NCBI GenBank assembly: GCA_002205125.1
Contig: NIOE01000013.1
Span: forward strand, 1-64,000
Reading direction: 5' to 3'
Length of the DNA: 64,000 bases
Source of the DNA: Roseateles noduli
GTDB lineage: Bacteria > Pseudomonadota > Gammaproteobacteria > Burkholderiales > Burkholderiaceae_C
Shown: one piece after another, positions 16,751-26,322 of the stretch
Layout of the letters: each line of letters starts with the position of its first letter
Position numbering within the stretch: position 1 is the stretch's first letter
Program-made: the position numbers and the translations under genes
Notes under the pieces: model-generated
What the model was told of the DNA's origin: nothing
Databases searched by the model: none
What the model saw: only the letters and a program-made list of their open reading frames with translations

Positions 16751-17866
16751 ATGACCCCTTCCAACCCCACGATTCCTTCCGCTCCGCCTGAGGGCCTGCC
16801 GTTCGCCTACGCCGGCGGCTACGCGCCGCAATGCGAGGGCGTCCACGCGCTGGTGCGCGATGCCGACGGGCGTGTCCATGCGCGACTGGCGGCGGCGCTG
16901 CCGGGCAGTCCGACCTGGCTGCACCTCGCCGAAGGCGGCACCCGCCTGCATGTGCTCCTGGAAGACGGCCACGAGCTGGCGACCCTGGCCGTCGACGCGG
17001 CGGACGGAACGCTGACCCTGCTGTCCCGCCACGCAACGGGCGGCAAGCTGCCGGTGCATCTGGTGCTCGACGCGATGGCGAGTGGCGCGGAGGCCAGTGA
17101 CACCGGGGCGAGCGACGCCGCGCGCCACGCGTGGATCGCGCATTACGGCGACGGCACGCTGCGCCGTGCCGCGATCGACGCGGACGGCGCGCTTCAGCCC
17201 ACGGAACGCGTCATCGCTCCGAGGGGCCATGCGGAGGCGGTTGCCGATCCGGCCGTGCCGGCGCATGCGCACATGGTCCGTCGCCATCCGCGATGGCCGC
17301 TGATGCTGGCCAGCGACCTCGGACGCGATCTGATGAGGGTGTGGAGACTCGACGCCTCCGCGGCGGATCCCGTGGAACTCGATGGCCTGAGGCTCCCGAC
17401 GGGCTCCGGTCCGCGCCACTTCGTCTTCCACCCGCAGGATCACGCGCAGGTCTATCTGCTCAACGAGCAGGCGAATGCGCTCGACTGGCTGGGCCTGGAC
17501 GAGTCGGGTCGACTCGCGCATCGGCGGCGGCTCAGCAGCCTGCCTCCCGGATTCGAAGGCCTGAGCTACGCCTCGGACCTGCTCATCGCGCCGGACGGTC
17601 GCCGGCTGTTCGCGCTGAACCGGCTGCACGATGCGATCGCCGTCTTCGACCTCGACGAGCAAGGCCGCCCGTCCTGGCGCGGTGAGACCTGGGCGCAGGG
17701 CAGCTACCCGCGAAGCGCCACGTTCAGTCCTGACGGACGCGAGTTGTGGGTCAGCCTGCAACGCAGTCATCAGATCTGCGTGTTCCGGCTCGACGACGAG
17801 GCGTTGCCGCGCTTCGACGGCCGTTTCATCGCGATGCCGGGCGCGGCCTGCGTGGTCTTCCGCTGA
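16751..17866 (+). CDS. Lactonase family beta-propeller protein
   Basis: A 371-residue seven-bladed beta-propeller of the 6-phosphogluconolactonase/YbhE-like family. Typical pieces are AYAGGYAP, PSG-like GSGPRHFVFHPQ, VYLLNEQANALDWLGLD, ASDLLIAPDGRRLFALNRLHDAIAVFD and PRSATFSPDGRELWVSLQRSHQICVF. Such proteins hydrolyse sugar lactones in the pentose phosphate pathway or are of unknown substrate. No signal peptide is visible, so it is cytoplasmic. It lies alone. Confidence 0.8.
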   Translation: MTPSNPTIPSAPPEGLPFAYAGGYAPQCEGVHALVRDADGRVHARLAAALPGSPTWLHLAEGGTRLHVLLEDGHELATLAVDAADGTLTLLSRHATGGKLPVHLVLDAMASGAEASDTGASDAARHAWIAHYGDGTLRRAAIDADGALQPTERVIAPRGHAEAVADPAVPAHAHMVRRHPRWPLMLASDLGRDLMRVWRLDASAADPVELDGLRLPTGSGPRHFVFHPQDHAQVYLLNEQANALDWLGLDESGRLAHRRRLSSLPPGFEGLSYASDLLIAPDGRRLFALNRLHDAIAVFDLDEQGRPSWRGETWAQGSYPRSATFSPDGRELWVSLQRSHQICVFRLDDEALPRFDGRFIAMPGAACVVFR

Positions 17867-17887
17867 ACCGCTGAGCGCCAACGCCCC

Positions 17888-17935
17888 CCACTCTTGCCCC
17901 TCTCCCGCACTGCGGGAGAGGGGTTGGGGTGAGGG
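17888..17935. repeat. REP-like hairpin element
   Basis: CCCCTCTCCCGCA (17897-17909) and TGCGGGAGAGGGG (17911-17923) form a perfect 13-bp stem with a 1-base loop, followed by TTGGGGTGAGGG. This is the widely scattered 'cccctctcccgc' repetitive extragenic palindrome type of Proteobacteria. It sits between two convergent genes and may stop transcription from both sides, although it lacks a T-run. Confidence 0.75.
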
Positions 17936-17967
17936 TCGTGGAACCGCTCGTTCGAGTGTTCGATCGC

Positions 17968-18915
17968 TCAGCCGAACTGCCGTCGATACCGCGACGGCGC
18001 CGGCAGCCCCATCAGCCGGAAGTGCCGCCGCATCGACTCCGGCGACCCAAGACCGGCGAGATCCGCGACGGCCTCGACGTCGAGTGCTTCGCGCGTCTCC
18101 AGCAACTCCTTCGCGATGGCGACGCGCTCGCGGGTCAGCCATTCGAGCGGCGCGAGGCCGGTGGCGTCCTTGAACCTGCGTTGCAGCGTGCGGGCGCTCA
18201 TCGCGGCCCGCCGGGCCATCGACGCGACGGTATGCGCGTCGCGCGGATGCGCGCGCAGCCAGTCCTGCAATACCGCGATGGGACTGGCCTCATCCGAAGG
18301 CATCGGCCGCGGCACGAACTGCGCCTGGCCGCCCTCGCGGTGCGGCGACATCACCAGCCGTTGCGCCACCGCATTCGCGACGCGCGGGCCGTGATCGCGC
18401 CGCACGAGGTGCATGAGCATGTCGAGTCCCGCCGCGGACCCTGCCGAAGTGATGAGCTGCCCCTCGTCGACATAGAGCGCCGAGGGATCGACGTCGATCA
18501 GCGGGAACTCCTGCGCGAGCCGCTCGGCATAACGCCAGTGCGTGGTCGCGCGCTTGCCGTCGAGCAGCCCCGCATGCGCGAGCACGAAAACGCCGGAGCA
18601 GATCGTGCACAGCCGTGCACCGCGCGCGTGGGCGGCGCGCACGGCCTTGAGCAGCGTCTCTGGCGGTCGCTCGGCGGCATCCCGCCAACCGGGAATGACG
18701 ATGGTGTCGGCGCGCCGCAGCATTGCCAGCGTGTGCGGTGCCTCGACGCGGACGCCGCCGGTGCCGCGCAGCGGGCCGGGCTCCGCGGCGCAGATCGCGT
18801 GGCGATACCAGTCGACGCCGAGTTCCGGGCGTTCGAGCGCGAAGAGCTCGACGGCGCAGCCGAACTCGAACATGCAAAGCCGGTCGTAGGCCAGGATCGC
18901 GACAAGATGAGGCAT
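17968..18915 (-). CDS. ftrA: FtrA-type AraC regulator with DJ-1/PfpI domain
   Basis: A 315-residue regulator: N-terminal DJ-1/PfpI-like domain (1-190) with the elbow TICSGVFVLAHAGLLDG (Cys near 106), then a C-terminal AraC double HTH (about 215-312, AAMSARTLQRRFKDATG, GLGSPESMRRHFR). The architecture is that of GlxA/FtrA. It diverges from a rhodanese gene, the usual partner of ftrA, and probably activates it. The signal sensed is not known. Confidence 0.85.
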   Translation of the reverse strand: MPHLVAILAYDRLCMFEFGCAVELFALERPELGVDWYRHAICAAEPGPLRGTGGVRVEAPHTLAMLRRADTIVIPGWRDAAERPPETLLKAVRAAHARGARLCTICSGVFVLAHAGLLDGKRATTHWRYAERLAQEFPLIDVDPSALYVDEGQLITSAGSAAGLDMLMHLVRRDHGPRVANAVAQRLVMSPHREGGQAQFVPRPMPSDEASPIAVLQDWLRAHPRDAHTVASMARRAAMSARTLQRRFKDATGLAPLEWLTRERVAIAKELLETREALDVEAVADLAGLGSPESMRRHFRLMGLPAPSRYRRQFG

Positions 18916-19015
18916 GGCGCGATCTTACCGATCAACGGCGTTCCGGCCACTCGTCCGAGCGAGCGACCTTCGCGACACTGACCGCTATCGATCCACTCCG
19001 CTGAAGGAACCTCCG

Positions 19016-19435
19016 ATGAGCTCGACCCTCTCCGCTGTCGCCGCCGTCCCCGCCGCACCGAGCGCTCAGGCGCTGGCCCACTTCGAGCTGGCATTCGCCT
19101 TCGAGACCGACTGCTGGGACGTGCACGACGCGCTCTCGCGCGGCGTCGAGGACTTCGTGCTGCTCGACGTCCGCAGCCACGAGCTCTACGGGCGTGGCCA
19201 CGTACCCGGCTCGCTGAGCCTGCCGCACGGCAAGATCACGGAGGGCAAGATGGCCGCGTATCCGATGGACACGCTGTTCGTCGTGTGCTGCGCCGGCCCG
19301 CACTGCAACGGCGCGCATCGCGGCGCCATCCGGCTCGCGAAGCTCGGCCGGCCGGTGAAGCTGATGATCGGCGGCCTGACCGGCTGGATCGACGAGGGCT
19401 TCGAGGTCGCGTCCGGCGCGCCTACAGCTGATTGA
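19016..19435 (+). CDS. Rhodanese-like sulfurtransferase
   Basis: A 139-residue single-domain rhodanese. The N-terminal substrate segment DVRSHELYGRGHVPGSLSLPH and the active-site loop beginning CCAGPHCNGA (Cys 91/92) are seen. It would carry sulfur as a persulfide. ATG 19016 follows GAAGGAAC. It is divergent from ftrA, a pairing known from other bacteria, and its last 14 bases overlap the 3' end of the facing SGNH hydrolase gene. Confidence 0.88.
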   Translation: MSSTLSAVAAVPAAPSAQALAHFELAFAFETDCWDVHDALSRGVEDFVLLDVRSHELYGRGHVPGSLSLPHGKITEGKMAAYPMDTLFVVCCAGPHCNGAHRGAIRLAKLGRPVKLMIGGLTGWIDEGFEVASGAPTAD

Positions 19436-20276
19436 GCACGGGGCTCCACAGCGCGCTGAGCTTGCGATAACCCGCCTTGGTCGGATGGATCTCGTTGACC
19501 CAGTCCGCGGTGGGGCCCGTGTCGTGGGTCGAGGCTGGGATGAGCGTGCCCTGCGTGTTGACCACATGCACGGAGCCGTCGGGGACGGTCGCCGCGATCT
19601 GGAAGAGCAGGGCCTTCAACCGTCTCAGCATCAGCGCGGCGACGGCGGCCCATTCGGTCTCCGGAACGCCGAACGTGATGAGCGACGGCTGAAGCCACGG
19701 CCCCTTGCCGAGGCCGACGCCCGAGGGGCGCGGCACGGCCAGATCGTAGGTGTGCAGGACCACGGGGATGCCGCGGTTCACGTTCCTGTCGCGCTCCTGA
19801 AGCATCTGCTTCACGACGGCTTCGAGATAGACGCTGAACGTCGCCCATCCCGCGTTGGAGAGGAACCGGTCCTCGGCGATGCCCTGTCCCCATTCGTCGC
19901 GGGTGGCGAGCAACCGCTTATTGCGAGGATGGGCCGGACCGACGGCGGCGGCGTCGATGAGGTCGTTGCCGCCGCCGGAGAGCAGCAAGGCGCTCCACGG
20001 CTGGCGCAGCGGACCGTTGAGATAGCTGAGGAATCTCCGCTCGCGCGTCGCGTCCACCATCCGCTTGAGGACAGCTCCGGGCGACGCGAAGTTGACGGCG
20101 CAGGCGGCGATGTCGGTCGACATGCCGTCGAAGAGATTCGAGGACTTCAGCGGCAACGCGCCCAGTGAGAACCACGAATCGCCCTGGGCGAGGAACTGCC
20201 GGTTGAAGTCGGCGAGCGGCGCCGGGTTCTCCTTGTTCTCGACTTCATCGGGCGTGAAGACGGTGATGACGGGCAT
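19422..20276 (-). CDS. SGNH/GDSL-type hydrolase
   Basis: A 284-residue hydrolase with the SGNH blocks: QGDSWFS near 31-37 (nucleophile Ser 34), SGGGND (oxyanion Gly and Asn) and a C-terminal DWVNEIHPTKAGY providing Asp and His. No signal peptide is visible. ATG 20276 follows GAGGAG; the frame is open further upstream. It may be a lipase/esterase on an unknown substrate. It is convergent with the rhodanese gene with a 14-base overlap. Confidence 0.8.
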   Translation of the reverse strand: MPVITVFTPDEVENKENPAPLADFNRQFLAQGDSWFSLGALPLKSSNLFDGMSTDIAACAVNFASPGAVLKRMVDATRERRFLSYLNGPLRQPWSALLLSGGGNDLIDAAAVGPAHPRNKRLLATRDEWGQGIAEDRFLSNAGWATFSVYLEAVVKQMLQERDRNVNRGIPVVLHTYDLAVPRPSGVGLGKGPWLQPSLITFGVPETEWAAVAALMLRRLKALLFQIAATVPDGSVHVVNTQGTLIPASTHDTGPTADWVNEIHPTKAGYRKLSALWSPVLNQL

Positions 20277-20417
20277 GGGCGGCTCCTCGCTGGCGCCGAT
20301 GCCGACACGCATCGGACGATCCAGGCTAGCGAGGAGGGCGTCGCGCGTCATCCGGGGCCTGTCCCTGGATGACGCGGCGTGGGACGCATACGCGCCGGTC
20401 GAGGCGCCCGACGCCGC

Positions 20418-21368
20418 TCAATGCGAGGACACGAACACCTCGTCGTCCTGCTCCGGGATGGCGAATGAGGCCTTCAGTCGCGCGAGCTCCGACTGCGGTG
20501 TCCGTCCGAAGAGCCGGCGGAATTCCCGGCTGAACTGCGAAGCGCTCTCGTAGCCGACGCGGTCCGCGGCTGCGGCGGCCGTCATGCCCTTGTGCAGCAT
20601 CAGCAGCCGGGCCCGATGCAGGCGCGTCGACTTCAGGTACTGCATCGGCGTGGTCTGCGTGACCGCCTTGAAATGCGCGTGGAAGGCGGCCAGGCCGAGC
20701 CCCGCCTCGCGCGCCAGGCGCGAGACATCGAGGCGTTCCGCGTAATCCGCATGGATGCGCTTGAGCGCCAACGCGATGCGACCCAGATGCCCGCGCTCGC
20801 CGAGCACGCTCCGCAGGGTAGCGCCCTGCGCCCCACAGAGGACGCGGAAGTACAGCTCCCGCAGCAATGCCGGACCGAGCACCACCGTCTCCACGGGATC
20901 CGCCATCGCTTCGAGGAAACGCAGCAAGCTGCGCTCGATCCGGTCATCCATGGGCGAGGCTTCCAGTCCGAGCGGCGCCGCCGGTCCGGGCAACGTGTCA
21001 TCGCGGGCGATGCCGCTCTGGTCGATCGCCAGCGCGACCTCCGCGGCCAGCGCCGGATCGAGCCTCAGATACGCGGCCAGCAGCGGCGCGTCCTCGCTCG
21101 CGTCGGTCTCCATCGTGAACGGCACCGGCACGGCCACCACCAGGTAGTGGCGCGCGTCGTAGACGAGCGTGCGGTCGCCGATGAAGCCGCGCTTGCGGCC
21201 TTGGCAGACGAAGACGATGCCGGGCTCGTAGAGCACCGGCGTGCTGTCGAGCGGGCGGTTGCTGCGCAGCCACCGGACCGAATCGATCGGACTCACGGTG
21301 TAGCCCTCGGTCGGTGCGAGCTGGAGCAGCAGGTCGCGGATCTGGTGCTGGCGAGTGGGGGCGGTCAT
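20418..21368 (-). CDS. AraC family transcriptional regulator
   Basis: A 316-residue regulator with an N-terminal cupin-like AraC_N domain (about 20-170, PGIVFVCQGRKRGFIGDRTLVYD) and a C-terminal AraC HTH pair (about 205-300, DVSRLAREAGLGLAAFHAHFK and RVGYESASQFSREFRRLFG). ATG 21368 is chosen. It diverges from an SDR gene (119-base gap), a common pairing in which the AraC protein controls the oxidoreductase. Confidence 0.88.
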   Translation of the reverse strand: MTAPTRQHQIRDLLLQLAPTEGYTVSPIDSVRWLRSNRPLDSTPVLYEPGIVFVCQGRKRGFIGDRTLVYDARHYLVVAVPVPFTMETDASEDAPLLAAYLRLDPALAAEVALAIDQSGIARDDTLPGPAAPLGLEASPMDDRIERSLLRFLEAMADPVETVVLGPALLRELYFRVLCGAQGATLRSVLGERGHLGRIALALKRIHADYAERLDVSRLAREAGLGLAAFHAHFKAVTQTTPMQYLKSTRLHRARLLMLHKGMTAAAAADRVGYESASQFSREFRRLFGRTPQSELARLKASFAIPEQDDEVFVSSH

Positions 21369-21487
21369 GGGATGTCGCGGATTCTCGTCTGCGAGGGAAC
21401 CCGGCGGCGGCGCGATGGAGGAATAGGCAAGACCCGTGGGGCCCTGGGGCTGCGCAAACGGGCCGTGGATTCCTAGCATTCCCAGCC

Positions 21488-22399
21488 ATGAACACGACCC
21501 CTGCAAACGTAAACGCAAATGCAAGCGCCGCGACGGACGCCTCGCCATCGTCGGAGCGATCCGCCAAGACCTTCCTCATCACCGGCGTCAGCAGCGGCTT
21601 TGGCCGCGGGATCGCGGAACGCGCGTTGGCCGACGGGCATGTCGTCGTCGGAACCGTACGCAACGCCGAGGCCGCACGCGACTTCGAACAGCGCTGTCCC
21701 GGCCGTGCGCACGCGCGCCTGCACGATGTGACGGCGCTGGATCTCGCGGCGCCGCTGGCGGCGGCCGTCGAAGCGGACATCGGTCCGATCGACATCCTCA
21801 TCAACAACGCGGGCTACGGCCACGAAGGCATCCTGGAGGAGAGCCCGATGGACGACCTGCTGCGGCAGTTCCAGGTCAACGTCTTCGGCGCGGTCGCGAT
21901 GATGAAAGCGGTGCTGCCGTTCATGCGAGGCCGTCGCGCGGGACGCATCTTCAACACGACGTCGATGGGCGGCTTCATCACGATGCCGGGCATCGCGTAC
22001 TACTGCGGCAGCAAGTTCGCGCTGGAAGGGATCTCGGAGGCGCTGGGCAAGGAGGTCGCCGCGCTGGGCATCTCCGTCACGGCGATCGCGCCGGGTTCCT
22101 TCCGGACCGATTGGGCGGGACGGTCGATGGTGCGATCGGAGCGCGGCATTGCCGACTACGACGCGATCTTCGATCCGATCCGCGCGAGGCGGCAGGCGGT
22201 GAGCGGCCGCCAGCTGGGCGATCCGGCGCTGGCGGCCGGCGTGATCGTCGACCTGGCCGTCGGGGAAGCTTCGCCGCCGACGCATCTGCTGCTCGGCAGC
22301 GATGCGCTCGGGCTGGTGCAGCAGAAGCTGACCTCGATGAACGAATCGATCGAGACGTGGCGCGCGGTGAGCGTCAGCACGGACGCACCGCTCGAGTGA
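21488..22399 (+). CDS. SDR family NAD(P)-dependent oxidoreductase
   Basis: A 303-residue classical short-chain dehydrogenase. Seen: cofactor motif TGVSSGFG (about 32-39), NNAGYG, catalytic YYCGSK (YxxxK), and GSFRTD. A short Asn/Ala/Ser-rich leader (1-25) precedes the Rossmann fold. The downstream end resembles the family of oxidoreductases annotated as 'SDR/oxidoreductase with AraC partner'. The substrate is unknown. Confidence 0.9.
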   Translation: MNTTPANVNANASAATDASPSSERSAKTFLITGVSSGFGRGIAERALADGHVVVGTVRNAEAARDFEQRCPGRAHARLHDVTALDLAAPLAAAVEADIGPIDILINNAGYGHEGILEESPMDDLLRQFQVNVFGAVAMMKAVLPFMRGRRAGRIFNTTSMGGFITMPGIAYYCGSKFALEGISEALGKEVAALGISVTAIAPGSFRTDWAGRSMVRSERGIADYDAIFDPIRARRQAVSGRQLGDPALAAGVIVDLAVGEASPPTHLLLGSDALGLVQQKLTSMNESIETWRAVSVSTDAPLE

Positions 22400-22428
22400 C
22401 GTCGGCTAGTGACGTTTGCCGGTACCGC

Positions 22429-22953
22429 TCACTTCACCGGAATCGCCGTCCCCCTGTCCACCGGCACTGCCGTCACGCTGTTCTGCGGCGAGCCTTCGAT
22501 CACGCGGTCCGAGTAGGTGAGGTAGACAAGCGTGTTGCGCTTCTCGTCGACCATGCGGACGACGCGCAGCCGCTTGAACACGAGCGAGGAGCGTTCGGAG
22601 AACACCTCTTCCTGCTTGGGCAGCGGCTTGGGGAAGCTGATCGGCCCGACGGCGCGGCAGGCGATGGACGCTTCCGACTTGTCCTCGGCCAGGCCGAGGC
22701 CGCCCTTGATGCCGCCGGTCTTCGCGCGCGAGACGTAGCAGGTCACGCCGTTGACGGCGGGGTCGTCGTAGGCGTCGACGACGATCTTGTGGTTCGGGCC
22801 GATGAACTTGAACACCGTGCTCACTTCGCCGATCTCCTCGGCGCTGGCGGCCGTGCAGGCCGAGGCGATGAGCGCCAGCGCCGCGGCGCCGACGGAGAGG
22901 ATCGCCGCGCGGCGGGAAGGACGGGAACGGCCGGAGAAACGAGGGCTACGCAT
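22429..22953 (-). CDS. creA: CreA family protein
   Basis: A 174-residue exported protein of the CreA family, whose function is unknown. It has an Arg-rich signal peptide (about 1-31) whose end, [11 protein letters not shown], offers both a lipobox-like Cys and a signal-peptidase I site. The family signature is strong: [54 protein letters not shown] 22953 follows AAGGAG and overlaps the end of the upstream acyltransferase gene by 8 bases, so the two are coupled. Confidence 0.93.
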   Translation of the reverse strand: MRSPRFSGRSRPSRRAAILSVGAAALALIASACTAASAEEIGEVSTVFKFIGPNHKIVVDAYDDPAVNGVTCYVSRAKTGGIKGGLGLAEDKSEASIACRAVGPISFPKPLPKQEEVFSERSSLVFKRLRVVRMVDEKRNTLVYLTYSDRVIEGSPQNSVTAVPVDRGTAIPVK

Positions 22954-24136
22954 GCTGAGGGCTCCTTGGATCCATGGTTGTAGCACGCGTGCCGTCGCTG
23001 GATTGCGAAGGGATCCAGCGGTCCCGCAGGCCCAGGAACGGCAGCTCCACGAGCCGGTACAGCAGCCAGCCGCCGAGCAGGCAGGCCGCCGCGATCACCG
23101 GCACCGTCCAGCCTGAGGTCCGCGTCAGACCGATCGCCGCCAGCGGCTTGACCAGGGCGTAAGCGACCGGCTTGTGGGTCAGGTACAGCGCATACGACCA
23201 CCGCGCCAGCGCATTCGCGCCGGGGATCTGCGCACGCGCCAACGGACCTTGCGGTGCGAGCACGGCCAGCACCATCAGCCCGAAGCTCCAGGCGAGCGCG
23301 CTGTAACCCCAACTGCTCATCGCGTTACCGTACCCGTAGTCGTCGATGTAATAGAAGTGCAGCATCAGCGTCAGCATGCCGAGGCTGGCCGCCCCGCCGA
23401 TCGCAAGCAGCGTCTTCGCGCGTTGCATCAGCGCCGCCCAGAGGTCCGCATGACCGTGCTTCAGCAGCGCGATGGCGATGCCGGGCAGGAACTCGTCCAG
23501 CCGCGCGAGGCTGCCGTAGTAGAGATGCGGGTAGTAGCCGAGCGACGGATCCTGCGTCCCATACAGCCGCCACAGGTGATCGCGCCAGACGACGGCCGCC
23601 AGCGTCAGCACGCCGATCAGCGACCACGCCAACGCGCGGCGGCGCTGCTTCAACGCCGCGCCCAGCATCAGCGCCGCGGGCAGCATCAGATAGAACTGCT
23701 CCTCGATGCACAGGGACCAGGCATGCGAGAACGCCGTGCCCGGCGTCAGCGCAATGTTCTGCGTGAAGGTCAGGAAGCGCCACAGCGGCGGCGGTTCGCG
23801 TCCGCCCATCACCTGCGGGAACAGCCAGTAGAGCGCCAGCACCACGTAGAAGTTGGGCAGCGTGCGCAGCAGGCGCCGTCCGTAGAAGCGCGGCAGCGAG
23901 AGCCGCTCCCCGCGCTTCATGCCGCCCATCAGCTGGTTGGCGATGAGGTAGCCGCTCAGCACGAAGAACAGGTCGACGCCCGCCCAGCCGATGCTGCTCA
24001 GCCAACCGAAGGTGGGAACGCCGCTGACGAAGACCTGATAGTGGTACGCGAAGACCAGCAGGATGGCGGCGGCGCGCAGCGTGTCCAGGCCGTGCAGGCG
24101 CAGCGAACCCGGGACGGGCAGGGCAGGGGATGACAT
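22946..24136 (-). CDS. Acyltransferase 3 family membrane protein
   Basis: A 396-residue integral membrane acyltransferase of the OafA/NodX type with about ten helices. The opening [21 protein letters not shown] carries the conserved Arg/His, followed by [11 protein letters not shown] and the loop [17 protein letters not shown]. Such enzymes O-acylate sugars, lipopolysaccharide or peptidoglycan. No polysaccharide genes are near. It ends inside the creA start codon region. Confidence 0.9.
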   Translation of the reverse strand: MSSPALPVPGSLRLHGLDTLRAAAILLVFAYHYQVFVSGVPTFGWLSSIGWAGVDLFFVLSGYLIANQLMGGMKRGERLSLPRFYGRRLLRTLPNFYVVLALYWLFPQVMGGREPPPLWRFLTFTQNIALTPGTAFSHAWSLCIEEQFYLMLPAALMLGAALKQRRRALAWSLIGVLTLAAVVWRDHLWRLYGTQDPSLGYYPHLYYGSLARLDEFLPGIAIALLKHGHADLWAALMQRAKTLLAIGGAASLGMLTLMLHFYYIDDYGYGNAMSSWGYSALAWSFGLMVLAVLAPQGPLARAQIPGANALARWSYALYLTHKPVAYALVKPLAAIGLTRTSGWTVPVIAAACLLGGWLLYRLVELPFLGLRDRWIPSQSSDGTRATTMDPRSPQHA

Positions 24137-24280
24137 GAGCGGGGTCCGGCCTCGAGGCCGTGTCGTGTAGGCGGCGGCGATTCTCGGCGCGCTGCCCGAC
24201 GCCGGGCGTGATCGTGCGACGAAATCGCCGGGCCCGACGACGAGTCCCGGGCGGAAGGCGCGTTACGGGCGTTACTGGCG

Positions 24281-24628
24281 CTACGCGCGGTGTCGTTCCC
24301 GGCTGTCCGCCGGCGCCTGTTCCCGCTCGGTCATGCCGTAGTCGCGCAGCACCGAAGCGACGCGCAGCCGATAGTCGGCGAAGACGCCGGCGCGGCCTTC
24401 GGATTGCGCGCCGCGATGCGTCTCGATGCGGCGCCACTCGCGCACGGATTCCTCGTCGCGCCAGAAGGACAGCGACAACAGCTTGTCGGGATCGGTGAGG
24501 CTCTGGAAGCGTTCGATGCTGAGGAAACCGTCGACCTCCTGCAGCAGCGGCTTGAGGTCGGCGGCGAGTTCCAGATAGCGGTCGCGCCCGTCGGCGCTCG
24601 GAATGACTTCGAAGATGACGGCGATCAT
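24281..24628 (-). CDS. Antibiotic biosynthesis monooxygenase-like protein
   Basis: A 115-residue ABM-domain protein (ferredoxin-like fold): MIAVIFEVIPSADGRDRYLELA, then LSIERFQSL and SFWRDEESVREWR. Members are monooxygenases, heme oxygenases or detoxifying enzymes. Its start overlaps the stop of the P450-like gene by four bases (ATGA), so the two are translated together and may act together. Confidence 0.85.
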   Translation of the reverse strand: MIAVIFEVIPSADGRDRYLELAADLKPLLQEVDGFLSIERFQSLTDPDKLLSLSFWRDEESVREWRRIETHRGAQSEGRAGVFADYRLRVASVLRDYGMTEREQAPADSRERHRA

Positions 24629-25563
24629 GGGAGGGGCTCCTCGTCCAGGAATTGCGGGATGTCCATGTTGGGCAGCGACAGCGGTGCGGCAGGCTCGGGA
24701 AGGCGCGGGCCGGTCTGTTCGGAGAGCCAGGTCAGCGCCGCGTGCAGGCTGGTGAGTGTCAGGCCTTGCCCGGGGCAGCGGTGGGCGCCGTCGCCGAAGG
24801 GATGATCGGTGCCGGACAGCGGCACGCTCACCGGCTCGGCGGGTTTCTGCCGCACATCGAAGCGCCGGGTCACGCGCACGGCGCCGCCGTCGCGGGCGAT
24901 GCGGAGCAGCCCGTCCCGCGAAGGCACGCGGCCGGTGGCCCGCCATTCGAGCAGCGCGTGCCCGAGCAGTGCCGCGCCCGCCTCGTGGCTCTGCCAGATC
25001 AGCGCCAGCCGGTTGGCGGTGAACGCGGCGCGGTCTGTCCATCGCTCAGGGGCCGCATGGCGGAGCAAGGTCCATTGCAAGGGCGCGTCCGGCGACAGAC
25101 GCTCCGCGTCGCCGAGCGCTTTCAGCAATGCGGCGACGGCGTCGCCGCCCGCGAGGACCGCGTCGGCGTCGGCATTCGCACCCAGGCCCGCCGCCATCGC
25201 GCGCAGGGCGACGTGCAGCCGTCGTTGCGCGTCGACATCGCGGATCTCGATGCCGAGCAGGCTCGCGACCGTCGACGCCGGCACGGCCCAGGACCAGTGC
25301 GACCAGCCGCCTTGCCCTGCGATCGCGGCCTGGCGCCGCGCATGGGCGCGGACGTCGTCGTCCGAGAGCGCCATCAGCGCGCGCGTCAACGCCGCCTTCT
25401 CCGGAGGATGCGCGGCATCGTCGCGCTGGCGCAGCCAACGCGTGAAGGCTTCAGCCAGCGGTCCGCCGTGCGCGTGCAGCGGCGGCGGCAACGGCTCGCC
25501 GGACGGGCGCATGCGCAGATCGGGATCGAGCAGCGGCGAATGGAAGGGACAGGAGGAAGTCAT
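24625..25563 (-). CDS. Atypical cytochrome P450-like protein
   Basis: A 312-residue protein, short for a P450 (usually about 400). The heme-binding motif FGDGAHRCPG is intact (256-265, Cys 263). The K-helix ExxR motif is degenerate: the aligned segment reads GLLR (218-221), without Glu. The I-helix segment SHEAGAALLGH lacks the usual AGxxT threonine. It may bind heme but work unlike a classical monooxygenase. It heads an operon with the ABM gene and diverges from an ArsR-type gene across an operator-like repeat. Confidence 0.78.
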   Translation of the reverse strand: MTSSCPFHSPLLDPDLRMRPSGEPLPPPLHAHGGPLAEAFTRWLRQRDDAAHPPEKAALTRALMALSDDDVRAHARRQAAIAGQGGWSHWSWAVPASTVASLLGIEIRDVDAQRRLHVALRAMAAGLGANADADAVLAGGDAVAALLKALGDAERLSPDAPLQWTLLRHAAPERWTDRAAFTANRLALIWQSHEAGAALLGHALLEWRATGRVPSRDGLLRIARDGGAVRVTRRFDVRQKPAEPVSVPLSGTDHPFGDGAHRCPGQGLTLTSLHAALTWLSEQTGPRLPEPAAPLSLPNMDIPQFLDEEPLP

Positions 25564-25594
25564 GGGGGAATCTTCGCGATGGTCTGCCGGGAAC

Positions 25595-25614
25595 GCTTCG
25601 CTTAGCATCGAAGC
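25595..25614. promoter_or_regulatory. Operator-like inverted repeat before the ArsR gene
   Basis: GCTTCG (25595-25600) and CGAAGC (25609-25614) form a perfect 6-8-6 inverted repeat ending right at the ArsR-type start codon, in the 51-base gap to the divergent P450 gene. It is a good candidate for the regulator's own binding site. Confidence 0.6.
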
Positions 25615-26322
25615 ATGATTGACGCCCCCACCGCCGACGAGGCGCTGGCCCACATCGCCGCCAGCATGGCCGAGCCGGTGCGTGCGCGCATGCTGTGCTG
25701 CCTGATGGACGGCCACGCCCGCACGGCGACGGAGCTCGCCGCCGTCGGCGACGTCGCCGCGTCGACGGCCAGCGCGCATCTGGCCAAGCTGCTCGGGCAA
25801 GGCCTGGTCGGCTGCATGGCGCAGGGCAAGCACCGCTACTACCGGCTCGCCGGCCCGGAGGTCGGCCAGGCGCTGGAGGCGATGCTGGTGCTGGCCGGTC
25901 TGCCGCGTCCGCGCTTCGAGCCCAGCACGCCGCCCGCGCTGCGCCAGGCGCGCCGCTGCTACGACCACCTCGCCGGCCACTGGGGCGTCCGCCTGCACGA
26001 TCACGCGCTGCGCCTGCAGTGGATGACGCCGGATCCCGACGAGGTCCGCGGCTACCGCTTCACCGACACGGGCCTGGACGCGTTGCGCGAACTGGGCGTC
26101 GATGTCGCCGCCGCCACCGGCGCACGCCGCCGTCGCCTGGCCTGCGCCTGCATGGACTGGAGCGAGCGTCGCCCGCACCTGGGCGGCGCGATCGGCGCCG
26201 CATGGCTGCAGGCGATGCTGGCGCAGGACTGGCTGGACCCCGATCCCGACAGCCGCGCCCTGCGCGTGACGCGCCGCGGACAGACCCGACTCGAACGACT
26301 TCTGGAGGACACGACGACATGA
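25615..26322 (+). CDS. ArsR-type HTH transcriptional regulator
   Basis: A 235-residue regulator with an N-terminal ArsR winged HTH (about 8-85: AEPVRARMLCCLMDGHARTA, ASTASAHLAKLLGQGLV, QGKHRYYRLAG). The remaining 150 residues form an uncharacterised C-terminal part with several Cys and RRCYDHLAGHWGVRL. No metal-binding ELCVCDL box is visible, so it is not a classic arsenic sensor. It probably controls the divergent P450 operon and is coupled by a 4-base overlap to the DUF72 gene. Confidence 0.85.
   Translation: MIDAPTADEALAHIAASMAEPVRARMLCCLMDGHARTATELAAVGDVAASTASAHLAKLLGQGLVGCMAQGKHRYYRLAGPEVGQALEAMLVLAGLPRPRFEPSTPPALRQARRCYDHLAGHWGVRLHDHALRLQWMTPDPDEVRGYRFTDTGLDALRELGVDVAAATGARRRRLACACMDWSERRPHLGGAIGAAWLQAMLAQDWLDPDPDSRALRVTRRGQTRLERLLEDTTT

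Noticed and set aside
17888-17935. CRISPR-like or IS-end palindrome
   Set aside because: It is a single copy with the sequence of a common extragenic palindrome, without adjacent repeats, spacers or transposase.
16676-18142. Extending the degenerate GGDEF gene far upstream (an 882-residue reading)
   Set aside because: The added part overlaps the lactonase and the REP hairpin and has no domain; the ATG at 16675 opens directly into the first membrane helix.
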